Shown one piece after another: positions 42,580 through 51,068 of a stretch of DNA of 64,000 bases; position 1 is the first letter of the stretch; each line of letters starts with the position of its first letter. A program made the translations under genes and the position numbers. Origin of the DNA: Pigmentiphaga daeguensis (GTDB taxonomy: Bacteria > Pseudomonadota > Gammaproteobacteria > Burkholderiales > Burkholderiaceae_B); NCBI RefSeq assembly GCF_039523035.1, contig NZ_BAAAEN010000001.1:310001-374000 (forward strand). The letters run 5' to 3'. The notes under the pieces are model-generated. The model ran no database searches. It was not told the origin of the DNA and worked only from the letters and a program-made list of their open reading frames with translations.

Positions 42580-43320
42580 GTGCGCATCGACCATTTTCCA
42601 TTCCATGGCCACCGCGCCGCCGGCCCGCCCCCCTGGAGGCTGGCGTTGGCTCTTGCCGCCTGCTGCGCGAGCGGCCCCGCCCAGGCGGCGCGCCCCATGA
42701 TCACCGACGACGCCCGCATCGTCGACGCCAAGGCGTGCCAGGTGGAAAGCTGGATCCGTCGCGGTGGCGACGGCAACGAATACTGGGCGATGCCCGCCTG
42801 CAATCCTACCGGCAACCTGGAACTGACGCTGGGCGGCGCCCGCGGACCGGTGGACGGGCACGTGCGCACGACGGACGTGCAGTTCCAGGTCAAGACGCTG
42901 CTCAAGCCCCTGGAGACGGACAGCTGGGGCCTGGGCGTGGCGGCCGGGACGGTCCGCCATCCCCATGCGGCGGGGACGTCGCGCGATTGGTATGCCTACG
43001 TGCCGGCCAGCGTTTCCTTTGCCGCCGACCGGCTGGTCGTGCACGGCAACCTGGGATGGATGGACGCCGCCGATACGGGCAGCCGCCACGCGACCTGGGG
43101 CCTGGGGTTCGAGGCCCGCCTGGCCCAACGTACCTGGCTGATTGCCGAAACCTTCGGGCACGACCGGCGCCGGCCGTCCTACCAGTTCGGCCTGCGCCAC
43201 TGGCTGGTGCCGGACCGCGTGCAGATCGACGTGACATACGGCAACCGCATGGGCATGGGCAGGGAAGAACGATGGATCTCCCTGGGCCTGCGCCTGTTGT
43301 CGCCGGCCTTCCTGCCCTGA
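42580..43320 (+). CDS. Exported beta-rich protein of unknown function preceding mgtA
   Basis: 246 residues from the GTG at 42580 with GAGGAGG 5-6 nt upstream. The signal peptide ends at AQA-ARPMITDD. The rest alternates short amphipathic strands with aromatic girdles (DWYAYVPASVSFA, HATWGLGFEARLAQRTWLIAETFG, ERWISLGLRL), suggesting a small outer-membrane barrel of about 12 strands. The start PMITDDARIVDAKACQVESW resembles a widespread family of uncharacterised exported proteins. It lies 106 nt before mgtA on the same strand and may help Mg2+ or another cation cross the outer membrane. That is inference. Confidence 0.75.
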   Translation: MRIDHFPFHGHRAAGPPPWRLALALAACCASGPAQAARPMITDDARIVDAKACQVESWIRRGGDGNEYWAMPACNPTGNLELTLGGARGPVDGHVRTTDVQFQVKTLLKPLETDSWGLGVAAGTVRHPHAAGTSRDWYAYVPASVSFAADRLVVHGNLGWMDAADTGSRHATWGLGFEARLAQRTWLIAETFGHDRRRPSYQFGLRHWLVPDRVQIDVTYGNRMGMGREERWISLGLRLLSPAFLP

Positions 43321-43426
43321 CGGACTTTTCATCGACACACGAGAACCATGCCCGACCCAGAACATCCTACGCCTGCCTGACCGCGCGACGCAGCGTGAAG
43401 CAGGCAGGCCGAACCGGAGAAGAAAA

Positions 43427-46192
43427 ATGAACTTCATGCTGCTCAAGGCCTTTTTCGCGGGTTTTCTTCGCACCCGCCACATTTCCCGCCACTTCCGCCG
43501 GCTGGCGCTGCTGGACACGCTGGCCCGCACCGGCGTCAGCCGCGAGCTGCCGCCGGGCCTGACGAAAATCCTGGTTGCCGCGGCCAAGGCCGACGCCGGC
43601 GAACTGCTGAAGCACCTGGACAGTCACGAGGACGGCTTGTCGGAGAGCCAGGCCGCGGCCATACGCGAGCGCGTGGGCCCGAACGAGGTCGAACACGAGA
43701 AGCCGCTGCCCTGGTGGAGGCATCTGTGGCATTGCTACAGAAATCCGTTCAACCTCCTGTTGACCCTGCTGGCGGCGATCTCCTATCTGACCGAGGACAC
43801 CAAGGCCGCGCTCGTCATCGGCACGATGATCGTGCTGTCGACGCTGCTGCGCTTCTGGCAGGAAGGCAAGTCCAACCGCGCCGCCGATGCGCTCAAGGCC
43901 ATGGTCGGCAATACCGCCACGGTGGTGCGGCGCGACGCTACCGAGGACGCCGCACGGCTTTTCGAGCAGTACTACGGCGTCCACCTGCGTGCCCGCGCGG
44001 CCCGGCGGGTGGAACTGCCGATCCGGCTGCTGGTGCCGGGCGACGTGATCGCGTTGGCGGCGGGCGACATGATTCCGGCCGATTGCCGCATCCTGTCGGC
44101 CAAGGACCTGTTCGTATCGCAGGCGGCGATGACGGGCGAGGCCATGCCGGTCGAGAAGTTCGCGCTGCATCGCGACGCCGGAACGGTGAACCCGCTGGAG
44201 CTGGAGAACATCCTGTTCATGGGGACCAACGTGGTCTCGGGCGCGGCCACGGCGGTAGTGGTGGGCACCGGCAACCAGACCTATTTCGGCATGCTGGCCG
44301 GCCGCGTCACCGCCGTCGACCGGGGCCAAACTTCGTTCCAGGCCGGCGTCAACAAGGTGAGCTGGCTGCTGATCCGCTTCATGTTCGTGATGGCGCCGCT
44401 GGTGCTGCTGATCAACGGCTTCACCAAGGGCGACTGGATGGAGGCGCTGCTGTTCGCGCTGTCCATCGCGGTCGGCCTGACGCCCGAGATGCTGCCGATG
44501 ATCGTGACTTCCACGCTGGCCAAGGGCGCGGTGTTCCTGTCGCGCAAGAAGGTCATCGTCAAGCGGCTCGATGCCATCCAGAACTTCGGCGCGATGGACG
44601 TGCTGTGCACCGACAAGACCGGGACGCTGACGCAGGACCGCATTTTCCTGGCCCGGCACGTCGATGCCTGGGGCGAGGATTCCGATGCCGTACTGGAGCT
44701 GGCCTACCTGAACAGCTACTACCAGACGGGGCTGAAGAACCTGCTGGACGTGGCCGTGCTGGAACACGCCGAGATGCAGCGCGAACTGGAACCCGCCGCG
44801 AATTTCCGCAAGGTGGATGAGATTCCGTTCGACTTCGAGCGGCGCCGGATGTCGGTGGTGGTGGCCGAGCATGACGACCATCACCTGATCATCACCAAGG
44901 GCGCGGTCGAGGAAATCCTGTCGGTCTGCACCCGGGTGCGCCACGGCGAGGGCACCGAGGCTCTGACGCCCGCCGTGCTGGCGGACATCCGCAGGGTGAC
45001 GGCCGGGTTCAACGGGGAAGGGCTGCGGGTGGTCGCGGTGGCGGCCCGGGAACAGCCGCCGGCGCAGGAAACCTTCGGCGTGGCCGACGAGCGGGACCTG
45101 ACCCTGATCGGCTACGTGGCGTTCCTGGATCCGCCCAAGGAGTCCACCGCGCCGGCGTTGGAGGCGCTGGCGCGGCACGGCGTGGCGGTCAAGGTGCTGA
45201 CCGGCGACAACGAACTGGTCACGGCCAAGATCTGCCGCGAGGTGGGGCTGGCGCAGCAGGGCATGCTGTTGGGCGGCGACATCGAAGGCATGGGCGATCG
45301 CGAGCTGGCGCAGGCCGTCGAGCGCTACAACGTTTTCGCCCGCCTGACCCCCGCGCACAAGGAGCGCATCGTGCGTCTGCTCAAGGCCAACGGCCACGTG
45401 GTGGGATTCCTGGGCGACGGCATCAACGACGCACCGGCGCTGCGCGCCGCGGACATTGGCATCTCGGTGGACACGGCGGTGGACATCGCCAAGGAAGCCG
45501 CCGACATCATTCTGCTCGAAAAGAGCCTGATGGTGCTGGAGGAGGGCGTGCAGGAAGGGCGCCGCACCTTCGCCAACATGCTGAAGTACATCAAGATGAC
45601 GGCCAGCTCGAATTTCGGCAACGTGTTCTCGGTGCTGGTGGCCTCGGCCTTCATCCCGTTCCTGCCCATGCTGCCCATGCACCTGCTGGTGCAGAACCTG
45701 CTGTACGACATCTCGCAGATCGCCATCCCGTTCGACAACGTGGACGACGAACTGCTGCAGAAGCCGCAGCGCTGGCAGCCCGGGGATATCGGTCGTTTCA
45801 TGGTGTTCTTCGGGCCGATCAGCTCGGTGTTCGACATCACGACCTACGCGATGATGTGGTTCGTGTTCGGCGCCAACTCGCCCGCGCACCAGACGCTGTT
45901 CCAGTCGGGCTGGTTCGTGGTGGGGCTGCTGACCCAGACCCTGATCGTGCACATGATCCGCACGCCCAGGATCCCCTTCATCCAGAGCCGCGCCGCCGTG
46001 CCGCTGATGGCGATGACGGCCGCCATCATGGCGATCGGCATCTTCCTGCCCATGGGGCCGCTGGCGCACTACTTCAAGCTGCAGGCGCTGCCGCCGCTGT
46101 ACTTCGCCTTCCTGCCGGCGATCTTGCTGGCCTACATGGGACTGACCCAGGCCATGAAGGGCATCTACGTGCGTCGCTACGGCTGGCAGTAA
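43427..46192 (+). CDS. mgtA: Mg2+-importing P-type ATPase (P3B)
   Basis: 921 residues. Phosphorylation motif CTDKTGTLT, MTGEAMPVEK in the actuator domain, KVLTGDNELVT and GDGINDAPALRAADIGISVD in the P domain, and NPFNLLLTLLAAISYLTED in the first helix pair. The SASSNFGNVFSVL stretch after the P domain is typical of MgtA/MgtB. It imports Mg2+ with the electrochemical gradient at the expense of ATP, usually under Mg2+ starvation. GGAG lies 9-10 nt before the ATG. It ends 84 nt before the convergent cyoD, with a repeat element in between. Confidence 0.95.
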   Translation: MNFMLLKAFFAGFLRTRHISRHFRRLALLDTLARTGVSRELPPGLTKILVAAAKADAGELLKHLDSHEDGLSESQAAAIRERVGPNEVEHEKPLPWWRHLWHCYRNPFNLLLTLLAAISYLTEDTKAALVIGTMIVLSTLLRFWQEGKSNRAADALKAMVGNTATVVRRDATEDAARLFEQYYGVHLRARAARRVELPIRLLVPGDVIALAAGDMIPADCRILSAKDLFVSQAAMTGEAMPVEKFALHRDAGTVNPLELENILFMGTNVVSGAATAVVVGTGNQTYFGMLAGRVTAVDRGQTSFQAGVNKVSWLLIRFMFVMAPLVLLINGFTKGDWMEALLFALSIAVGLTPEMLPMIVTSTLAKGAVFLSRKKVIVKRLDAIQNFGAMDVLCTDKTGTLTQDRIFLARHVDAWGEDSDAVLELAYLNSYYQTGLKNLLDVAVLEHAEMQRELEPAANFRKVDEIPFDFERRRMSVVVAEHDDHHLIITKGAVEEILSVCTRVRHGEGTEALTPAVLADIRRVTAGFNGEGLRVVAVAAREQPPAQETFGVADERDLTLIGYVAFLDPPKESTAPALEALARHGVAVKVLTGDNELVTAKICREVGLAQQGMLLGGDIEGMGDRELAQAVERYNVFARLTPAHKERIVRLLKANGHVVGFLGDGINDAPALRAADIGISVDTAVDIAKEAADIILLEKSLMVLEEGVQEGRRTFANMLKYIKMTASSNFGNVFSVLVASAFIPFLPMLPMHLLVQNLLYDISQIAIPFDNVDDELLQKPQRWQPGDIGRFMVFFGPISSVFDITTYAMMWFVFGANSPAHQTLFQSGWFVVGLLTQTLIVHMIRTPRIPFIQSRAAVPLMAMTAAIMAIGIFLPMGPLAHYFKLQALPPLYFAFLPAILLAYMGLTQAMKGIYVRRYGWQ

Positions 46193-46248
46193 CCCCCGCC
46201 AGCCTGTTTTGGGGGGCTGCCGCGTAGCGGCTGGGGGCCCACCATTCT

Positions 46249-46274
46249 GGGCGCGCGTAAGCGCGTAGGGGGGG
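46249..46274. repeat. Intergenic repeat, copy A (after cyoD)
   Basis: 26 nt identical to 47357-47382. It contains CGCGC-GTAA-GCGCG, a five-pair stem with a GNRA-type tetraloop, followed by a run of seven G. It ends 2 nt before the cyoD stop codon read on the minus strand. Immediately left, GCCGC-GTA-GCGGC (46219-46231) forms another small hairpin. It separates the convergent mgtA and cyoD genes. Confidence 0.8.
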
Positions 46275-46276
46275 AC

Positions 46277-46621
46277 CTACATCGGCATCATGTTCGCGTT
46301 CATGTTGTGCAGCACCCATGCGGAGCCGCCGACGATGATCGCGATGATCAGCACGGTGAAGACGAAGGACGACAGATTCTCGCGCTGCTCGGGCGAGGTG
46401 CCCATGTGCAGGAAGAACACCAGCTGGACCAGCAGTTGCAGCACGCACAGCACGACGATGGCCGAGACGGCGGCAAAGCCGGTCAGTGCGCCGGTCATTA
46501 CCACGCCGAAGGACAGCGCGGTCAGCACGATGCAGAGGACGAAGCCGACCAGATAGGACTTGACCGAGCCGTGGCTGGCGTGGGAATCGTGGCCTTCGGC
46601 GGTGGAGGAGTGTTGCGCCAT
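46277..46621 (-). CDS. cyoD: Cytochrome bo3 ubiquinol oxidase subunit IV
   Basis: 114 residues with three membrane helices and the motif GSVKSYLVGFVLCIVLTALSF typical of CyoD, followed by QLVFFLHMGTSPEQRENLSSF. The subunit aids assembly of the CuB centre. Its ATG overlaps the cyoC stop by one base (TAATG). No cyoE haem O synthase follows. The next gene is the convergent mgtA. Confidence 0.95.
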   Translation of the reverse strand: MAQHSSTAEGHDSHASHGSVKSYLVGFVLCIVLTALSFGVVMTGALTGFAAVSAIVVLCVLQLLVQLVFFLHMGTSPEQRENLSSFVFTVLIIAIIVGGSAWVLHNMNANMMPM

Positions 46622-47256
46622 TACAGGGCTCCCATCAGGTAGACGAAGGTGAACACGCAGATCCAGACCAGGTCCAGGAAGTGCCAGAACAGGCTCAGGC
46701 AGGCCATGCGCCGGCGCACGATGGCGTCCAGGCCATGGCGGCTGATCATGTGCATCATCACGGCCATCCAGATCAGGCCCGAAGTCACGTGCAGGCCGTG
46801 GGTGCCGACCAGGGTGAAGAAGGCCGACAGGTAGGCGCTGCGCTGCGGACCCGCGCCCTCGGCGATCAGGTGATGGAACTCATAGATTTCCATGCCGATG
46901 AAGCCGGCGCCGAACAGGAAGGTCACCGCCATCCAGGCCAGCACCTTGCCGCGCTGCCCGGCATGCATGGCCAGCATCGCCATGCCGAAGGTCACGCTGC
47001 TGACCAGCAGCAGCATGGTTTCGGTCAGCACGAACGACAGGTCGAACAGCTCGCTGCCATGCGGCCCGCCCGCGGTCGCGCCCGACAGCACGGCGAACGT
47101 CGCGAACAGCACCGAGAAGATGAGCAAGTCGCTCATCAGATAGATCCAGAACCCCAGTACGGTCTTGGACCCATCGTCGTGATGCTCATGCCCCCCATGG
47201 GCATGATGATCGCCACCATCCTGGCGATGCGTATGAAGAATTGCTGCGCTACTCAT
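46621..47256 (-). CDS. cyoC: Cytochrome bo3 ubiquinol oxidase subunit III
   Basis: 211 residues from the ATG at 47256. It begins with a His-rich cytoplasmic stretch (DGGDHHAHGGHEHHDDGSK), then five helices with LGFWIYLMSDLLIFSVLFATF and LSLFWHFLDLVWICVFTFVYL. The His-rich tail is longer than in E. coli CyoC and could bind metal. It is separated from cyoB by 130 bp that hold a large hairpin and a repeat, so its expression may be set apart from that of cyoAB. Confidence 0.95.
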   Translation of the reverse strand: MSSAAILHTHRQDGGDHHAHGGHEHHDDGSKTVLGFWIYLMSDLLIFSVLFATFAVLSGATAGGPHGSELFDLSFVLTETMLLLVSSVTFGMAMLAMHAGQRGKVLAWMAVTFLFGAGFIGMEIYEFHHLIAEGAGPQRSAYLSAFFTLVGTHGLHVTSGLIWMAVMMHMISRHGLDAIVRRRMACLSLFWHFLDLVWICVFTFVYLMGAL

Positions 47257-47309
47257 ATTGATCTTTATAAAACCGGCGCTTCGCACCGACACACTGCTAC
47301 ACGACCCAG

Positions 47310-47346
47310 GATGCGGTGGATCCGGCTTTGCCGGTCCACCCGCATC
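47310..47346. repeat. Long hairpin between cyoB and cyoC
   Basis: Arms GATGCGGTGGATCCGGC and GCCGGTCCACCCGCATC with a TTT loop pair almost fully, with two single-base bulges. It continues directly into the second copy of the G-rich repeat (47357-47382). In the transcript this would be a very stable structure between cyoB and cyoC, able to protect the upstream message from 3' exonucleases or weaken read-through. It has no following U-tract, so it is not a simple intrinsic terminator. Confidence 0.75.
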
Positions 47347-47356
47347 GCCCCCTGGG

Positions 47357-47382
47357 GGGCGCGCGTAAGCGCGTAGGGGGGG
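47357..47382. repeat. Intergenic repeat, copy B (after cyoB)
   Basis: 26 nt identical to 46249-46274, with the same CGCGC-GTAA-GCGCG stem-loop, then nine rather than seven G. It ends a few bases before the cyoB stop codon on the minus strand. Two copies placed identically behind two stops of the same operon point to a dispersed REP-like element. Confidence 0.8.
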
Positions 47383-47386
47383 GGCT

Positions 47387-49363
47387 CTACGCCGCCTGCT
47401 TCAGCGACTCGTAGTGGGCGTTCTCGATACGCGCCACTTCGTCGGCCTTGACGTAGTAGTCCACGTCGCGGTCGTAGGCGCGGGCGATGAAGGCGCCGAT
47501 CATGCCGGCCAGGCCCAGGCCCGCCAGCCACCAGATGTGCCAGACCAGGGCGAAGCCGAGCAGGGTGCCCGCCACGCCGATGTAGACGCCGGCGCCGGTG
47601 TTGCGCGGCATGTGGATGTCTTCGTAGTGGGCGGGACGCTGGTAGGCGACGCCGGTTTCCTTGTCATGCCAGAACTGATCGAGGTGGGACACTTGGGGCA
47701 CCTTTGCGAAGTTGTAGAACGGCGGAGGAGAGGGAATGGACCATTCCAACGTACGGCCACCCCACGGGTCGCCGTCGAAGTCGACGTTCTTCTTGCGGTC
47801 GCGGATGCTGACGAAGATCTGCAGCAGCAGGAAGAAGATGCCCAGCGCGATGATGACCGCGCCCACCCAGGCGACGATCAGGTACGGCTGCCAGGCCGGA
47901 TTGTCGTAGTGGTTCAGGCGGCGCGTCATGCCCATGAAGCCGAGGATGTACAGCGGCATGAAGGCCATGAAGAAGCCGATGAACCAGCACCAAAACGAGT
48001 ACTTGCCCAGGCGTTCGTTCAGCTTGAAGCCGAAGGCCTTGGGGAACCAGTACACCATGGCGGCGATACACCCGAACACGACACCGCCGATGATGGTGTT
48101 GTGGAAGTGGGCGATCAGGAACAGGCTGTTGTGCAGCACGAACGACACCGCGGGGATCGCCATCAGCACGCCGGTCATGCCGCCGATCACGAAGGTGATC
48201 ATGAAGCCCAGCGTCCACAGCACGGGCGTGGTGATCTCGACCCGGCCGCGATACATCGTAAACAGCCAGTTGAAGATCTTCACGCCCGTGGGCACCGAGA
48301 TGATCATCGTCGCGATGCCGAAGAAGGCATTGACGTTGGCCCCCGAGCCCATGGTGAAGAAATGGTGCAGCCAGACCAGGAACGACAGCACGCCGATCGC
48401 GGCCGTGGCGTAGACCATGGACTTGTAGCCGAACAGCGACTTGCGCGAGAAGGTGGCGATGATTTCCGAGAACGCGCCGAAGCAGGGCAGGATCAGGATG
48501 TAGACCTCGGGGTGGCCCCAGATCCAGATCAGGTTCACGTACATCATCACGTTGCCGCCCAGGTCATTCGTGAAGAAGTGCATGCCCAGGTAGCGGTCGA
48601 CGGTCAGCAACGCCAGCGTGGCCGTCAGCACCGGGAAGGCGGCGACGATCAGGATGTTGGTGACCAGCGCGGTCCAGGTGAACACCGGCATCTTCATCAT
48701 CGTCATGCCGGGTGCGCGCATGCGCAGGATGGTGACGATGAAGTTGATGCCGCTGAGCGTGGTCCCCAGCCCTGACAGCTGCAAGGCCCAGATGTAGTAG
48801 TCGACCCCCACGCCCGGGCTGTAGTCCAGGCCGGACAGCGGCGGATAGGCCAGCCAGCCGGTGGCGGCGAACTCGCCCACGAACAGCGACATCATGATCA
48901 GCACGACACCGCCGCCGAACAGCCAGAAGCTGAGCGAGTTCAGGAACGGGTAGGCCACGTCGCGGGCGCCGATCTGCAGCGGCACGACGATGTTCATCAG
49001 GCCCGTGATGAACGGCATGGCCATGAAGAAGATCATGATCACGCCGTGGGCGGTGAAGATCTGGTCGTAGTGGTGGGGAGGCAGGTAGCCGGCCGCGTCG
49101 CTCGAGGCGATGGCCAGCTGCGTGCGCATCATGATGGCATCGGCGAATCCGCGCAGCAGCATGATCAGCGCCACGATGATGTACATGATGCCGATGCGCT
49201 TGTGGTCCACCGTGGTCAGCCATTCCTTCCACAGGTAGGTCCACTTGCCGTAATAGGTGACGGCGCCAAGCATGGCGGCGCCCAGAATGACGACCGCGGC
49301 CAGCGTGACCATGACGATGGGTTCATGGTACGGAATGGCATCCAGGGTCAGTTTCCCGAACAT
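47387..49363 (-). CDS. cyoB: Cytochrome bo3 ubiquinol oxidase subunit I
   Basis: 658 residues from the ATG at 49363 with GGAG upstream. Haem-copper oxidase motifs: WGHPEVYILILP with the CuB His cross-linked to Tyr, WLHHFFTMG for the other CuB His pair, and IAHFHNTIIGG for the haem ligands. RGFADAIMMR and PHHYDQIF match the E. coli ubiquinol site residues R71, D75, H98 and Q101, so quinol rather than cytochrome c is the donor. It pumps protons across the inner membrane. Confidence 0.97.
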   Translation of the reverse strand: MFGKLTLDAIPYHEPIVMVTLAAVVILGAAMLGAVTYYGKWTYLWKEWLTTVDHKRIGIMYIIVALIMLLRGFADAIMMRTQLAIASSDAAGYLPPHHYDQIFTAHGVIMIFFMAMPFITGLMNIVVPLQIGARDVAYPFLNSLSFWLFGGGVVLIMMSLFVGEFAATGWLAYPPLSGLDYSPGVGVDYYIWALQLSGLGTTLSGINFIVTILRMRAPGMTMMKMPVFTWTALVTNILIVAAFPVLTATLALLTVDRYLGMHFFTNDLGGNVMMYVNLIWIWGHPEVYILILPCFGAFSEIIATFSRKSLFGYKSMVYATAAIGVLSFLVWLHHFFTMGSGANVNAFFGIATMIISVPTGVKIFNWLFTMYRGRVEITTPVLWTLGFMITFVIGGMTGVLMAIPAVSFVLHNSLFLIAHFHNTIIGGVVFGCIAAMVYWFPKAFGFKLNERLGKYSFWCWFIGFFMAFMPLYILGFMGMTRRLNHYDNPAWQPYLIVAWVGAVIIALGIFFLLLQIFVSIRDRKKNVDFDGDPWGGRTLEWSIPSPPPFYNFAKVPQVSHLDQFWHDKETGVAYQRPAHYEDIHMPRNTGAGVYIGVAGTLLGFALVWHIWWLAGLGLAGMIGAFIARAYDRDVDYYVKADEVARIENAHYESLKQAA

Positions 49364-49367
49364 CGAT

Positions 49368-50276
49368 TTACTCCGACAAGGCAATCTTGGGGGTGTTGGC
49401 AGGCGTGCACATTCCGGTATCCATGCCTGCGGAGGCCATGTACTGGTAAATGATGCCGTCGAACATGTTGGGCTCGGCGCCCGAGTAGTAGGCCACGGGC
49501 TCGTGCTCGCTGGGCGAGACCAGCGCCTGGTAGGCCTCGGGCGTCATCTTGCTGGGCGACGCCTGCGCGTTGCGGACCCACTGCTCGAAGTCCGCCTGGC
49601 TGCTGGCGATGGCCTTGAAGCGCATGCCCGAGAAGCCCGAGCCGCTGTAGTTGGCCGAGATGCCCGCGTAGGTGCCGGCTTCGCGCGCGATCAGGTGAAG
49701 CTTCGTTTCCATGCCCGCCATGGAATAGATCTGGCTGCCCAGCTGCGGGATGAAGAAGGAGTTCATGACCGAGGCGGACGTGATGCGGAAGTTGACCGGC
49801 GTGTCCACCGGGAACTGGATCTCGTTGACGGTGGCGATCTTGTACTCGGGGTAGATGAACAGCCACTTCCAGTCCAGCGATACGACGTCGATCTCGATCG
49901 GCTTGACCTCGGACTGCAGGGGACGGTAGGGATCCAGCTCGTGCGAGCTCTTCCAGGTCAGCACCGCCAGGATGCCGACGATGATGCAGGGAATGGTCCA
50001 GACCACCACTTCGATGGCGGTGGAGTGCGACCACTTGGGGTCGTACTTGGCCTGGGTGTTCGAGGCGCGGTACTTCCAGGCGAACCACAGGGTCAGGATG
50101 ATGACCGGCACGACCACCAGCAGCATCAACCCGGTCGCGGTCAGGAGCAGGGTTTTTTCCTGGGCGCCGATGTCGCCCTTGGGATTCAGGATGTCCATGT
50201 TGCAGCCAGCCAGCAGCAACATCATGGCGCCGACACACAATGTGCGTCCCGCGTTCGCGAAGAAGGATTTACTCAC
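49368..50276 (-). CDS. cyoA: Cytochrome bo3 ubiquinol oxidase subunit II
   Basis: 302 residues from a GTG at 50276 with CAAGG upstream. Lipoprotein signal MMLLLAGC with Cys25, two membrane helices, and a cupredoxin domain that lacks the CuA ligand set, as expected for a quinol oxidase (SVMNSFFIPQLGSQIYSM, GTYAGISANYSGSGFSGM). It is the first gene of cyoABCD. Its 235-bp upstream region carries palindromes of the kind bound by RegA-type regulators, encoded just upstream on the same strand. Confidence 0.96.
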   Translation of the reverse strand: MSKSFFANAGRTLCVGAMMLLLAGCNMDILNPKGDIGAQEKTLLLTATGLMLLVVVPVIILTLWFAWKYRASNTQAKYDPKWSHSTAIEVVVWTIPCIIVGILAVLTWKSSHELDPYRPLQSEVKPIEIDVVSLDWKWLFIYPEYKIATVNEIQFPVDTPVNFRITSASVMNSFFIPQLGSQIYSMAGMETKLHLIAREAGTYAGISANYSGSGFSGMRFKAIASSQADFEQWVRNAQASPSKMTPEAYQALVSPSEHEPVAYYSGAEPNMFDGIIYQYMASAGMDTGMCTPANTPKIALSE

Positions 50277-50301
50277 GTCCAGCCTTGGTGTGTAGAAACG
50301 T

Positions 50302-50316
50302 TGGCGAAATCCGCCA
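50302..50316. promoter_or_regulatory. Palindrome near the cyoA start
   Basis: TGGCG-AAATC-CGCCA, a perfect 5-5-5 inverted repeat 26 bp before the cyoA GTG. The spacer length and A/T content equal those of the two RegA-type sites upstream, but the half-site is shifted (GGCG rather than GCGAC), so a common binder is less certain. Confidence 0.4.
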
Positions 50317-50352
50317 GTTCCGCATCCTACTGAACGTGCCTAGAGGGGGCCT

Positions 50353-50367
50353 GCGACAAATAGTCGC
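50353..50367. promoter_or_regulatory. Candidate RegA (RoxR/PrrA) binding site 1 upstream of cyoA
   Basis: GCGAC-AAATA-GTCGC, a perfect inverted repeat with a 5-bp A/T-rich spacer, about 77 bp before the cyoA start. It fits the GCGNC-Nx-GNCGC pattern reported for RegA/PrrA/ActR proteins. The regA gene itself ends 144 bp away. Confidence 0.6.
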
Positions 50368-50471
50368 GCGCGGCGGGGGTTGGCAGCGGTCCCCCGGAAC
50401 GGCGCGGCCGGGCGCGCCTTGCATCGCACCATTTGTGGCGAATTGTGACCGTGGGGCCTAGGGAATAGCCC

Positions 50472-50488
50472 TGCGACAATATGTCGCA
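50472..50488. promoter_or_regulatory. Candidate RegA (RoxR/PrrA) binding site 2 upstream of cyoA
   Basis: TGCGAC-AATAT-GTCGCA, a perfect 6-5-6 inverted repeat about 196 bp before the cyoA start and 23 bp after the regA stop. It shares the GCGAC/GTCGC half-sites and spacer length with the site at 50353-50367, 119 bp apart. Confidence 0.6.
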
Positions 50489-50510
50489 CCGGTGTTCGCC
50501 TGGCGGGCGC

Positions 50511-51068
50511 TTATTCGGGTTCCGGACCCCGCTCCGGCCCGGGCCGCTTGGCCAGTTTGCGCTGCAGCGAGCGCCGGTGCATGTTGAGCAGGCGGGCGGC
50601 CGCCGAGACGTTGCCGCCGGTTTCGTGCAGCGCCTGCTGGATGTGCTCCCACTCCAGGCGGTGCAGGGGGATCATGGTCGATTCCACCGTGACGGCCTCG
50701 GCCTTCTCCAGGCCCAGCGCGCGCAGGATCATGTCGGCCGTGGCCGGCTTGGGCAGGTAGTCGTCGGCGCCGCGCTTGATGGCGTCGACGGCGGTCGCCA
50801 CGCTGGCGTAGCCGGTCACGAGCAGGATGCGCATGTCGGCGCGCAGGGCGCGCAGCGGCTTGATCAGCGTGAGCCCGGAGTCGTCGCTGCTGAGCTTGAG
50901 GTCGACCAGGGCGAAGCCGGGGCGGATCTCGTCGGCGATGCGCAGGGCCTCGGCGATGGTGGTGGCGGTGCGGGTTTCGAGCCCGCGCCGTGCCAGGCTG
51001 CGCTGCAGCGTGCGCAGGTAGAGTTCGTCGTCGTCGACCAGCAGGCCGATATCCAGGTCAGTCATCAT
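50511..51068 (-). CDS. regA: Redox response regulator RegA/RoxR/PrrA family
   Basis: 185 residues. The receiver domain has the acidic triad D12-D14 and phospho-acceptor D56 in ALVDLKLSS, with TGYASVATAVDAIKRGADDYLPKPA at its end. The Fis-type DNA-binding C-terminus (IQQALHETGGNVSAAARLLNMHRRSLQRKLAKR) is the near-invariant tail of RegA, PrrA, ActR and RoxR. Its ATG at 51068 overlaps the regB stop (ATGA). It adjusts respiration, and often oxidase genes, to redox state. The neighbouring cyo operon with matching palindromes is the obvious target. Confidence 0.93.
   Translation of the reverse strand: MMTDLDIGLLVDDDELYLRTLQRSLARRGLETRTATTIAEALRIADEIRPGFALVDLKLSSDDSGLTLIKPLRALRADMRILLVTGYASVATAVDAIKRGADDYLPKPATADMILRALGLEKAEAVTVESTMIPLHRLEWEHIQQALHETGGNVSAAARLLNMHRRSLQRKLAKRPGPERGPEPE

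Noticed and set aside
43367..46069. 900-codon open frame antisense to mgtA
   Set aside because: Same third-position GC effect; mgtA has all P-type ATPase motifs on the other strand.
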